IMG/VR virus record: IMGVR_UViG_3300009154_000033
Coordinates: 1-64,000 of that record
DNA: 64,000 nt
Reading direction: 5' to 3' (one strand)
Source of the DNA: a virus
Positions 58,260 through 64,000 of this stretch are shown piece after piece. A program made the position numbers and the translations under genes. The stretch's first letter is position 1. Every line of letters starts with the position of its first letter. The notes beneath the pieces were generated by a model that was not told the DNA's origin, did no database searches, and saw only the letters and a list, made by a program, of their open reading frames with translations.

Positions 58260-60065
58260 TTATTGTTGAGGGGTTGTTGTTGGTTCGGCTAGCTGAATCG
58301 GTGGGGCCGCTTCTGCTGGTTGAGCCGCTTCAGGAGCGGCAGGGGCTGCTTCAGGTGCCCCTGTAGGGGCTTCTGCGCCCGGTTGGACGCCTTGAAGCAT
58401 TTGAGAGACATCCTGAGGCATTGGAGCAACGCTGGAGGCCTGTTGAGCCTCTCTAGCCTTTGCCATCATCTCTGGTGCCACTGCCGAAAGCAAAGCTTCC
58501 GTCAATTCTGGTGTAATTACACCCTTTTCGACCAAAAGACGTAGTCCGAGCTCCGTTGGGCCAGGTGCATCTTGGTCGGTGAAGCCGTGTGCACGTCTCC
58601 ATGTGTCGTAAGACACTGCCATCTTGTCAAAACCAGAGTCAGCATCCAATGCACGGTCATTACGGGTCGCTACAGCACTTGGATCGTACCAAATTACTAC
58701 TCTTTCAACGTCTGCAGGGTTATAGCCGTTGGCTAGAAGGTAAGGACGTAGGTAAACAACAGTAAAAGCGTCTGCCATAAGCAACATTAGAGGTTCAATG
58801 TGTGCTTTGTAAAGACTTTCGTCAATTTGTACCGCATTTGAGTACTTTACGTTGGCTAGACCGGTAACAATGTCCTTAGGGACGTCGATTCCCTGCAAAA
58901 TACGCTCCAAAACGCGGTCAGAACGCTCTGCAAGGGCTGGATCGAAGCTACGCTCGAACTTGAACTGCTTGATCTTGTCACCAAGGTCTGCTGGGCCACG
59001 AATAATTAGTGGAACTACCGCGCTGGCTGAATCTTCATCGCGAATCGGGGTTGTCATCGCGTCAATTAGCTGATCCTCGAACTCATCTTGCAATTCTTCG
59101 GGGGTTGGATCAGAATAAAGACCGTCAGCGTCCTCGTAAGGGTAGTTTGGGTCAGGTGTAGAGGCTACAGATAGGCCATCCGGTAGATAGAGCGCACCAG
59201 CGTTCAGACGGGAACGCGCCGTTGCACGGAATGTGCGGTTTAGAAGTAGCAATTCGGCACATAGATCAAGCATTCCCTTTAAACTGGAATCAGCTTCGTC
59301 AGAAAAACGTGGGTGAGCCCTCCAAATACGTCCAACGAACGCGTTTGGAGCAAGTTTGATAATATTTTTGTTGGTAGAAGACATTGGAGAGTTACCTTGA
59401 TTGTAATCTCTACGTCCAGCAATCAAATAATTGCCTTTTCCGTCAACGCTGAGCTCGTCTACAGATCGGATATCCCAGGACTCTGGAACGTTTGAGCCAA
59501 CACGGGCAGGAGACTGGACCAAATAGCATTCTCCGGTAACTGCAAGATTCAAAGCACAATCACGAAGAAGACCGGCCTGGCCTCCGTATGCTGAGTCTAA
59601 ACGTGCAAGGGCACGTTCTGCAGCGGAAGCTAGGTCTGCTGAAAGATTGTCTGCTAAACGTACAGGAACTGGAGCTTCAGCAGGGTCTTGAATAACAGCT
59701 GCATAAAGACGGATACGAGAAACAACGCTAGAAACTAGGTTGAAAGCGTATTTGATCTCGCCAATTGCATCATAGTACTCCCAAGCGTCTGACTGCCAGC
59801 TAGAAGATGTTGAAGTTCTGCGACTACGGAAGCGTTCTGCTTCTCCACGGTCATTAAGTGGGACCTGAACTGCAGCTGCAGTAAGTGGACGTATAGAAGA
59901 GTATGGAGCTGACTGAACAGGGGCATAGTTAGGGTTTAGAAAAACTGAGTTAGACGGGAGACCAGTTGGGTTGGTAGTTGCACGCTGGTTGGCAGAGGTT
60001 GCTCGAATGCCTGGACGTGACTGTTTAGGATTTTTATCATCCTGGTTACGGCTAAAGATGCCCAA
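58260..60065 (-). CDS. Portal protein
   Basis: 601 residues, TTG start with AGGAG seven to eight bases upstream. Typical portal pattern: helix YDAIGEIKYAFNLVSSVVSRIRLY (about 95-120), LLRDCALNLAVTGECYLVQSP, WRAHPRFSDEADSSLKGMLDLCAELLLLNRTFRATARSRLNAGALYLPDGL, then FDPALAERSDRVLERILQGIDVPKDIVTGLANVKYSNAVQIDESLYKAHIEPLMLLMADAFTVVYL, the stem and wing helices of actinophage portals. The last 60 residues are an Ala/Pro/Glu-rich disordered tail. It forms the twelve-fold DNA entry ring and docks the terminase. Confidence 0.93.
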   Translation of the reverse strand: MGIFSRNQDDKNPKQSRPGIRATSANQRATTNPTGLPSNSVFLNPNYAPVQSAPYSSIRPLTAAAVQVPLNDRGEAERFRSRRTSTSSSWQSDAWEYYDAIGEIKYAFNLVSSVVSRIRLYAAVIQDPAEAPVPVRLADNLSADLASAAERALARLDSAYGGQAGLLRDCALNLAVTGECYLVQSPARVGSNVPESWDIRSVDELSVDGKGNYLIAGRRDYNQGNSPMSSTNKNIIKLAPNAFVGRIWRAHPRFSDEADSSLKGMLDLCAELLLLNRTFRATARSRLNAGALYLPDGLSVASTPDPNYPYEDADGLYSDPTPEELQDEFEDQLIDAMTTPIRDEDSASAVVPLIIRGPADLGDKIKQFKFERSFDPALAERSDRVLERILQGIDVPKDIVTGLANVKYSNAVQIDESLYKAHIEPLMLLMADAFTVVYLRPYLLANGYNPADVERVVIWYDPSAVATRNDRALDADSGFDKMAVSYDTWRRAHGFTDQDAPGPTELGLRLLVEKGVITPELTEALLSAVAPEMMAKAREAQQASSVAPMPQDVSQMLQGVQPGAEAPTGAPEAAPAAPEAAQPAEAAPPIQLAEPTTTPQQ

Positions 60066-60103
60066 AATTTTCTCCTGTCATTAAGAGCGGAACGTTGCTA
60101 TGG

Positions 60104-60391
60104 TTAAGCACGTGCGGCCAAGATTCCGACAACTGCAGACAGGGCAAAAGGTAATGCTCCGATTAAAGTTATCGTTGGTACTATTGTATATGAAATTGTG
60201 ATTAGTGATGCAACCCAGACGCTTGTACACCAGTCGCAGGTAAAGAGGTAGCCTAGCCTTGTGGAAGGCGGAAATTTTTTCCAAATCCACTGTCTAGGAG
60301 CGTCAAAAATGACGTCGGTAGTAACTAGCCGAGTAAATCTAAAAGTGGCAAGGGCAAGAATGATGAACGTTAGGTATGGGTCATTAAGCAA
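60104..60391 (-). CDS. DUF1360-type small membrane protein
   Basis: 95 residues, TTG start overlapping the end of the upstream gene by 8 bases. Hydrophobic helices at about 8-25 (TFIILALATFRFTRLVTTD) and two in the C-terminal half (SVWVASLITISYTIV; LIGALPFALSAVVGILAA). The motif LGYLFTCDWCTSVWVA is the DUF1360 signature. Such genes are common just upstream of the portal in actinophages; the function is not known. A role in the membrane, for example in lysis or exclusion, is possible. Confidence 0.78.
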   Translation of the reverse strand: MLNDPYLTFIILALATFRFTRLVTTDVIFDAPRQWIWKKFPPSTRLGYLFTCDWCTSVWVASLITISYTIVPTITLIGALPFALSAVVGILAARA

Positions 60392-60752
60392 TTGGATCTC
60401 GATTCGAGGTTAGGGTTTTATATGGATTCCAAGAACGTAGACGTGATCCGCAACCGCAGTTAACGTCTTTCTTGTAGGCAAGCATTTTTCCAGATTCGGT
60501 GATTACGTATGAGTCTGTTTCTGGAGTTGCTGCCTTCTCAAAGAACGTATAACGTTCGTTGAAAACTATTTGCGGTCCTTCAGGAGCATCGGCTGCAATG
60601 GTGATGTTGGTGTCGGTAACAATAACTCGGGCAGTTTGAATGTAGTAGGTTCCGAGGTTGTTTGGGTGGGATATGAGTTGGTGAACGTCGGTAAAAACGT
60701 TCGGAGCGGCAAGGGCAACGTGAGCAGGGAAAACGTCGTGAAGTATTTGCAT
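60384..60752 (-). CDS. Conserved small phage protein with CGCG motif, function unknown
   Basis: 122 residues, ATG preceded by AGGAT one base after the HTH gene stop. Beta-rich (YYIQTARVIVTDTNITIAADAP), then NCGCGSRLRSWNPYKTL, a Cys-Gly-Cys-Gly motif that recurs in actinophage proteins between terminase and portal. The two cysteines may bind metal with partners; no enzyme recognised. Confidence 0.72.
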   Translation of the reverse strand: MQILHDVFPAHVALAAPNVFTDVHQLISHPNNLGTYYIQTARVIVTDTNITIAADAPEGPQIVFNERYTFFEKAATPETDSYVITESGKMLAYKKDVNCGCGSRLRSWNPYKTLTSNRDPIA

Positions 60753-60753
60753 A

Positions 60754-61260
60754 TTACAATCCTAGCTTAGAGATACGTTTTGAAATTGCACGGTGAGTAA
60801 CTCCGGCTGCACGAGCAATATCGGCAATAGAGACGTCGATGGAACGTAGATCACGGATGATCTGATTCATAAGGGCGTTTGCGATTGCAGGTTTAGAGCC
60901 GCTTGGAGTACGGGATCGATACTGTTGGGCAACGGGAGCTAGGTTCTTGAGTTGCTCAGCTGTGATCGCAGGAACTCCGGGAGAAACGGGAGTTAGACGT
61001 TGGTAGCCGTTTTTAGGGGTCTTGTGATCGGGATTTGGAATGGGGACGTCGATCTGGTTGAACGTGTCGTTCTGGTCTACCCAAGCCTTGACAGTCGATC
61101 GACCTTTTGGAGGCGTGAAGGCATTCCCAATGGATGAGAGAGTCCATCCAGCGTGATAGAGCTGGTGCACTCTGGAAAGTAGTCGACGTCGGTCCAGTTT
61201 ATTGAGGAGGTCGACTTCGGATTGAGGGAGAGGGAGATCTCTTGCTAAACGTCTAGTCAT
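60754..61260 (-). CDS. HTH DNA-binding protein, possible small terminase
   Basis: 168 residues. Two helix-turn-helix regions: residues about 25-65 (RLLSRVHQLYHAGWTLSSIGNAF, then STVKAWVDQ) and the C-terminus (VSIADIARAAGVTHRAISKRISKLGL). The linker is Pro-rich. Its place between large terminase and portal is where small terminases lie, and similar proteins are common there in actinophages. It could recognise the packaging site or act as a regulator of the adjacent plus-strand cassette. The start lacks a good ribosome binding site. Confidence 0.75.
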   Translation of the reverse strand: MTRRLARDLPLPQSEVDLLNKLDRRRLLSRVHQLYHAGWTLSSIGNAFTPPKGRSTVKAWVDQNDTFNQIDVPIPNPDHKTPKNGYQRLTPVSPGVPAITAEQLKNLAPVAQQYRSRTPSGSKPAIANALMNQIIRDLRSIDVSIADIARAAGVTHRAISKRISKLGL

Positions 61261-61272
61261 GGATCTAGTGTA

Positions 61273-61431
61273 TCATCTTTTCGTCCTAAGTTTACGTACT
61301 TTATTTAAAAATGATACCTTTACTTTTTTTGACTTTGGCCTGCGATCTGGCAGTAGGTATATTTCGTCTTGTCCAAAATTGTTTCCAGCTTCGAACATCT
61401 GTTCGAAAAAAAGATCTTTTTTCGTTATCAA
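61273..61431 (-). CDS. Possible small basic protein in the divergent region
   Basis: Open frame ending in TGA at 61273. Starting from TTG 61431 it has 52 residues; from ATG 61398 it has 41 (MFEAGNNFGQDEIYLLPDRR, then a Lys/Arg-rich end with SFLNKVRKLRTKR). The amino-acid make-up looks protein-like and the frame stays open upstream to about 61470, but neither start has a ribosome binding site. It may be a real short gene, a remnant, or chance. Confidence 0.35.
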   Translation of the reverse strand: MITKKDLFFEQMFEAGNNFGQDEIYLLPDRRPKSKKVKVSFLNKVRKLRTKR

Positions 61432-61459
61432 GTTGTTATCTAAATTAGGGGGTTCTAAT

Positions 61460-61512
61460 TTGCTATCTACCTAAAAACTGATACTCTTTTATTAGTTAGG
61501 TAATTGCCTAAT
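61460..61512 (+). promoter_or_regulatory. Promoter 1 with leader hairpin (weak copy)
   Basis: Candidate -35 TTGCTA (61460-61465), 16 bases, -10 TACTCT (61482-61487). It is followed by an inverted repeat GTTAGG/CCTAAT around a six-base loop (61495-61512). Weaker than the two downstream copies but in the same arrangement before a gene with the same start-region sequence. Confidence 0.5.
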
Positions 61513-61537
61513 GTCCAAAAAAATGAAAGGCTCCAAA

Positions 61538-61801
61538 ATGTTCTCTACTAAGTCTAAGAACTCAGTTTCACCTATCACCTGCTCAGTTGCTAACTGCCTA
61601 GACAACAGGTTCATCTCTGGCTTGTGTTTCGCTCACCACTCAGGCAACCTAACCCCTGCCAACTCTCAGTTCAAGTGTGGATTGTCTGCCTGTGAGCGTT
61701 CTAAAGTGTCTGCTGAAGCGTTCTGTGACAGACACTTGGAGCAGGGTGTTCCTGCCTGCTTCGATTGCTGTTCTGGCGCTGTGCCTTGTGCCTGTGATTA
61801 G
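61538..61801 (+). CDS. Cys-rich double zinc-finger small protein
   Basis: 87 residues from ATG 61538. I prefer this start over ATG 61511 because AAAGGCTCCAAAA directly precedes it, the same ribosome binding leader as in the next gene. Two tandem metal-binding motifs of form C-x4-C-x9/10-C-x2-H: CSVANCLDNRFISGLCFAHH and CGLSACERSKVSAEAFCDRH, followed by a Cys-rich end (CFDCCSGAVPCACD). The first motif resembles the zinc knuckles of phage HNH and small regulatory proteins. It is transcribed against the structural genes, so probably early or constitutively expressed. Confidence 0.75.
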   Translation: MFSTKSKNSVSPITCSVANCLDNRFISGLCFAHHSGNLTPANSQFKCGLSACERSKVSAEAFCDRHLEQGVPACFDCCSGAVPCACD

Positions 61802-61821
61802 GCAACAAGCCTAACCCTGAC

Positions 61822-61854
61822 TAAGCCCCCCTAGCAATAGGGGGGTTTAGTTTT
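61822..61854 (+). terminator. Rho-independent terminator, first copy
   Basis: Stem CCCCCCTA/TAGGGGGG with GCAA loop, extended by TAA(G)/(T)TTA, followed by GTTTT. Lies 20 bases after the zinc-finger gene stop. Confidence 0.85.
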
Positions 61855-61855
61855 G

Positions 61856-62150
61856 CCCTGTGCCTGTGAGCCTAAGCCTGTCTGCCTGTAAGCCTGTCCC
61901 TGTCCCTGTGAGCCTGTGAGCCTGTGAGCCTGTGAGCCTGTGCCTGTGCCTGTCCCTGTCCCTGTGAGCCTGTGAGCCTGTGAGCCTGTGAGCCTGTGAG
62001 CCTGTGAGCCTGTGAGCCTGTGAGCCTGTGCCTATCCGCATAAGCCCTAACCGCATAAGCCCTAGCCCTGTCTAGCCTGTGAGCCTGAGCCCTAGCCCTG
62101 TCTAAGCCTAAGCCTGAGCCTGAGCCTGAGCCTGTCTAATTCGGCATTAG
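61856..62150 (+). repeat. Low-complexity direct repeats, unit TGTGAGCC
   Basis: This 480-base gap has no credible gene. It holds runs of the 8-mer TGTGAGCC (four at 61907-61938, eight at 61963-62026) plus many degenerate CCTGT, GCCTGAGCC and AAGCCCTA units. It lies between a terminator and the next promoter. Iteron-like array, replication slippage product or protein-binding array are possible; nothing decides. Confidence 0.85.
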
Positions 62151-62199
62151 GTTCGGCAGTTTTGATCAAAAAGCTTTACCAAAAAGTTATCAAATAAAC

Positions 62200-62256
62200 T
62201 TGACATACTAACCGCATAAGACTAAGTTAGTAAGTAGTTAGGTAAGTTGCCTAACT
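62200..62256 (+). promoter_or_regulatory. Promoter 2 with leader hairpin
   Basis: -35 TTGACA (62200-62205), 17 bases, -10 TAAGTT (62223-62228, actinobacterial TAnnnT type). The hairpin AGTTAGG-TAAGTTG-CCTAACT (62236-62256) begins at about +1 of the message. Upstream is AT-rich. Confidence 0.75.
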
Positions 62257-62281
62257 ATCCAAAAATGAAAGGCTCCAAAAA

Positions 62282-62446
62282 ATGAAGGCTCTACTAATTG
62301 TTGCTCTAACCCTAGTTCTCTCCATTGTAGTTGTAGCAATGCTACCTCTTGCCCCTGTTGCTCACCAAATTTTAGTTGCTATGCTAGGCGGTAATGCTCT
62401 TATGGCTCTAGGGTTTGCCTTGCTAGTAAATAGCGAAAATAGATAA
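62282..62446 (+). CDS. 54-residue two-helix membrane protein
   Basis: Translated by me: MKALLIVALTLVLSIVVVAM, then a second hydrophobic segment (ILVAMLGGNALMALGFALLV) and a short SENR end. Two predicted membrane helices with an APVAH turn between. Preceded by AAAGGCTCCAAAAA, the same leader as the zinc-finger gene, and followed by its own terminator. Function unknown; small phage membrane proteins often act in lysis or superinfection exclusion. Confidence 0.75.
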   Translation: MKALLIVALTLVLSIVVVAMLPLAPVAHQILVAMLGGNALMALGFALLVNSENR

Positions 62447-62459
62447 CTAAATAAAGATA

Positions 62460-62490
62460 GCCCCCCTAGCAATAGGGGGGTTATTTTTTT
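62460..62490 (+). terminator. Rho-independent terminator, second copy
   Basis: Same hairpin as at 61825-61845, base for base (GCCCCCCTA-GCAA-TAGGGGGG), followed by TTATTTTTTT. Confidence 0.88.
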
Positions 62491-62580
62491 GCCTTGCCTA
62501 GCCTTGCCTTGCCTTGCCTTGCCTTGCTTTGCCTTGCCCCCTGTCCTAGCCTTGCCTAAGCCCTACCCCCTGCCTTGCCT
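62491..62580 (+). repeat. GCCTT pentamer repeat array
   Basis: Repeats of GCCTT with GCCTA and GCCCC variants fill the gap between terminator 2 and the region of promoter 3. It parallels the 8-mer array placed in the equivalent gap upstream. Confidence 0.8.
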
Positions 62581-62631
62581 TAGTTGCTAAAACTAGAATT
62601 TAGGTTGTTATCTAAATGTTATGAAACACAC

Positions 62632-62689
62632 TTGACAGGCTCACCGCATTAGATTAGTCTGGACTTAGTTAGGTAAAGTGCCTAACTAA
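62632..62689 (+). promoter_or_regulatory. Promoter 3 with leader hairpin
   Basis: -35 TTGACA (62632-62637), 17 bases, -10 TAGTCT (62655-62660). The hairpin TTAGTTAGG-TAAAGTG-CCTAACTAA (62665-62689), nine perfect pairs, begins at about +1. A CACCGCATTAGA spacer resembles the AACCGCATAAGA of promoter 2. Confidence 0.78.
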
Positions 62690-62710
62690 ATAAATGATAA
62701 GGACTAAAAA

Positions 62711-62932
62711 ATGAGCAGAGAAGTTAGAACCTCAGTTGTAGTAGTAAGAAGATTACTAGCAGGGATAGTTATCACCCCTGCCATAGCAGGTGCCTATGTC
62801 TTAGGCTATGGGTTGCTAGTAGCCTATGGAGCAGGACAGTCATCAACTATGAATGAAATAATTAGCAACGGCTTGCTATTCGGTGGAATGTTTAGCCTAG
62901 TGTTTGCCTTAGCTCCAATACTAGACAAGTAA
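62711..62932 (+). CDS. 73-residue two-helix membrane protein
   Basis: Basic start (MSREVRTSVVVVRRLL), helix AGIVITPAIAGAYVLGYGLL, loop AYGAGQSSTMNEI, helix NGLLFGGMFSLVFALAPIL. AAGGACTAAAAA precedes the ATG. Positive N-terminus suggests both ends are cytoplasmic. No family recognised; same expression unit design as the two genes before it. Confidence 0.78.
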   Translation: MSREVRTSVVVVRRLLAGIVITPAIAGAYVLGYGLLVAYGAGQSSTMNEIISNGLLFGGMFSLVFALAPILDK

Positions 62933-62940
62933 GCGTTAGG

Positions 62941-62974
62941 TTAGTCCCCTTGCTCTAATAGGCAGGGGGACTAA
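62941..62974 (+). terminator. Hairpin terminator after the third small gene
   Basis: Arms TTAGTCCCC and GGGGACTAA with an inner TGC/GCA pairing and an AT loop. The following bases are C/T-rich (TCTCTCCCCC) and not a clean U-run, so it is a moderate candidate. Confidence 0.6.
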
Positions 62975-63021
62975 TCTCTCCCCCAAAAGTCTAAGGTTTT
63001 ACTTTCATTTATCCTTAGACA

Positions 63022-63060
63022 CTAAGCCCCTTAGCCTTACTAGGCTAGGGGGTTTAGTTT
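63022..63060. terminator. Bidirectional terminator between convergent genes
   Basis: Imperfect 15-base arms CTAAGCCCCTTAGCC / GGCTAGGGGGTTTAG with loop TTACTA, followed on the plus strand by TTT. It lies directly after the terminase stop on the minus strand and after the small cassette on the plus strand. Confidence 0.7.
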
Positions 63061-64000
63061 ATCTAAGCCTAAAGATTGATCGGCTACTCTTGCTGCCTAC
63101 ATCTATCTTTCGGCTGCCCATAGACTTAGCAGTTATCTTGCCCCCTGTAAAGCCTGAAGGTGGCTTGATAAGTAGAGCAGTCATAGCATGAACAAGAGCA
63201 TCAACTCTGTCAGGGGACTTGCCCTCACCTGGAATCCAAGAATACATTTGACTCTCTAAGTCTGCCAAGAATCCAACATGGTGAACTCTGCCTTGCTCAT
63301 AGGCAAGGGTAACTGGCTCAGCTCTAAGAGCCTTACCGTATTTGCTATGAACCTCAAGGACTACAATGTTAGGGTCAATAGTGTGAATAGCATTCTTCAC
63401 TAAGGCTCCACCTTGATTCACCTCAGCGACAACAGGGCAGCCCCACTTGCGAGCCATCTCAACGACCTTCTGTGCCCAAACTGTAGGTGAGCCTAATACG
63501 CTTGCATCCTCAAGTACCCAAGCTTGACGCTTATAAAGATCTCTTTCAGAACTAGAAGCGCATACAACGATACCGCATTCATCTCTAGGGTTTTCAGCAA
63601 CGCTAGGGTCAACTCCAATGATTCTTAGAGGAGTACCTAAAGGCATACCAGCTTGTCTACCTAAGTCGATAAGCTCTGATGTCCACAATGCTCCCTCAAC
63701 GTCATCAAGCATCTCTCCATAGATTTCTTGCTGAGCTAAACGAGTACCCGCATAGACTCCTGTAATAGCATCAAGATAAGCACCGGATAGGTTACCTGAG
63801 TTGTCAAGAGTAGATCCTTTAGTGATCACTACACGACCGGTCTTGCTCTCTTCAATTAGTTTATAGAGTAGAGGTACACGCTTAGGTGTAGTAGTTACTA
63901 TGATCTTAGGCTGAGCTCCTAGACGAGTACCAACACGAAGGTTATCAAAAGCAGTCATACCTGCTGCATCAGGAGTCTGTCTCCAGGCAGCGATCTCATC
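63059..64000 (-). CDS. Terminase large subunit, C-terminal 313 residues
   Basis: The frame stays open to the right edge (DEIAAWRQTPDAAG before the first internal Met), so the start lies outside. Visible ATPase end: Walker B Asp-Glu in DEIAAW and motif III in IIVTTTPKR. Nuclease domain: IIGVDPSVAENPRDECGIVV (first Asp), CPVVAEVNQGG (Glu), GKSPDRVDALVHAM (last Asp), the RNase H-like triad. It cuts and pumps DNA into the head through the portal. Separated from the portal operon by the plus-strand cassette, which is unusual for this gene pair. Confidence 0.93.
   Translation of the reverse strand, partial: DEIAAWRQTPDAAGMTAFDNLRVGTRLGAQPKIIVTTTPKRVPLLYKLIEESKTGRVVITKGSTLDNSGNLSGAYLDAITGVYAGTRLAQQEIYGEMLDDVEGALWTSELIDLGRQAGMPLGTPLRIIGVDPSVAENPRDECGIVVCASSSERDLYKRQAWVLEDASVLGSPTVWAQKVVEMARKWGCPVVAEVNQGGALVKNAIHTIDPNIVVLEVHSKYGKALRAEPVTLAYEQGRVHHVGFLADLESQMYSWIPGEGKSPDRVDALVHAMTALLIKPPSGFTGGKITAKSMGSRKIDVGSKSSRSIFRLR

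Noticed and set aside
60081-60290. Minus-strand open frame of 69 codons overlapping the DUF1360 gene
   Set aside because: It overlaps nearly all of a recognised gene in another frame and runs into the portal leader.
61259-61474. Plus-strand open frame of 71 codons beginning at the HTH gene start
   Set aside because: No ribosome binding site, Phe/Leu/Ser-rich composition typical of antisense, and it overlaps a more protein-like minus frame.
61907-62026. CRISPR-like direct repeats
   Set aside because: Units are 8 bases, contiguous and without unique spacers.
61847-62056. Minus-strand open frame of repeated SQAHRLTG units
   Set aside because: It is only the translation of the 8-base direct repeat (three units give eight codons), has no ribosome binding site, and reads through a terminator.

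Overview
The window is the late structural region of a tailed, siphovirus-type phage, and nearly all of it is coded on the minus strand. The host is probably an actinobacterium (inference). The terminase-HTH-DUF1360-portal neighbourhood, the capsid maturation protease with its accessory domains, the acidic N-terminus of the major capsid protein and the ReqiPepy6 gp37-like tail hub are all typical of actinophages. The DNA is far more AT-rich than usual Streptomyces or Mycobacterium phages, which would suit a low-GC, for example freshwater, actinobacterial host. I see no tRNA, integrase, insertion sequence or CRISPR array.

Layout in minus-strand transcription order, right to left: large terminase subunit (cut by the right edge); a short cassette of three plus-strand genes for tiny proteins (61.4-63.0 kb), each with its own promoter, leader hairpin and terminator, separated by low-complexity repeats; HTH protein, CGCG protein, DUF1360 membrane protein, portal, and a Dps-like protein. 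Next come two giant multidomain proteins of 3232 and 6018 residues with small genes between and after them, then capsid maturation protease, major capsid protein, a second structural protein, major tail (tube) protein, head-tail adaptor, small connector genes, frameshift-linked tail chaperones, tape measure, distal tail protein, tail hub and a tail fibre cut by the left edge.

The outstanding feature is the pair of giant proteins (28.9-57.1 kb, almost half the window). They match the 'polyvalent protein' concept: DEDDh exonuclease, SF1 helicase, ArdC-zincin, further HExxH zincins, two ADP-ribosyltransferase-like domains, three tandem GNAT-like modules and a ParB-like domain. Such proteins are thought to enter the host with phage DNA. 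Here the domains are punctuated by a recurring hexapeptide, PSQNRE. There are 13 full or near-exact copies plus 3 degenerate ones, and nearly all fall at domain borders. Ser and Arg in the motif use many different synonymous codons, so the peptide and not the DNA appears to be conserved. My leading hypothesis is that these are protease processing sites of a packaged polyprotein that releases an arsenal of separate effectors.

A second theme is a small beta-rich module (Ig-like / E1-FCCH-like) that recurs in the tail fibre, hub, distal tail protein, tube protein and a capsid-region protein. About a dozen copies are inserted within the hub. Strong intercistronic hairpins follow the capsid and tube genes.
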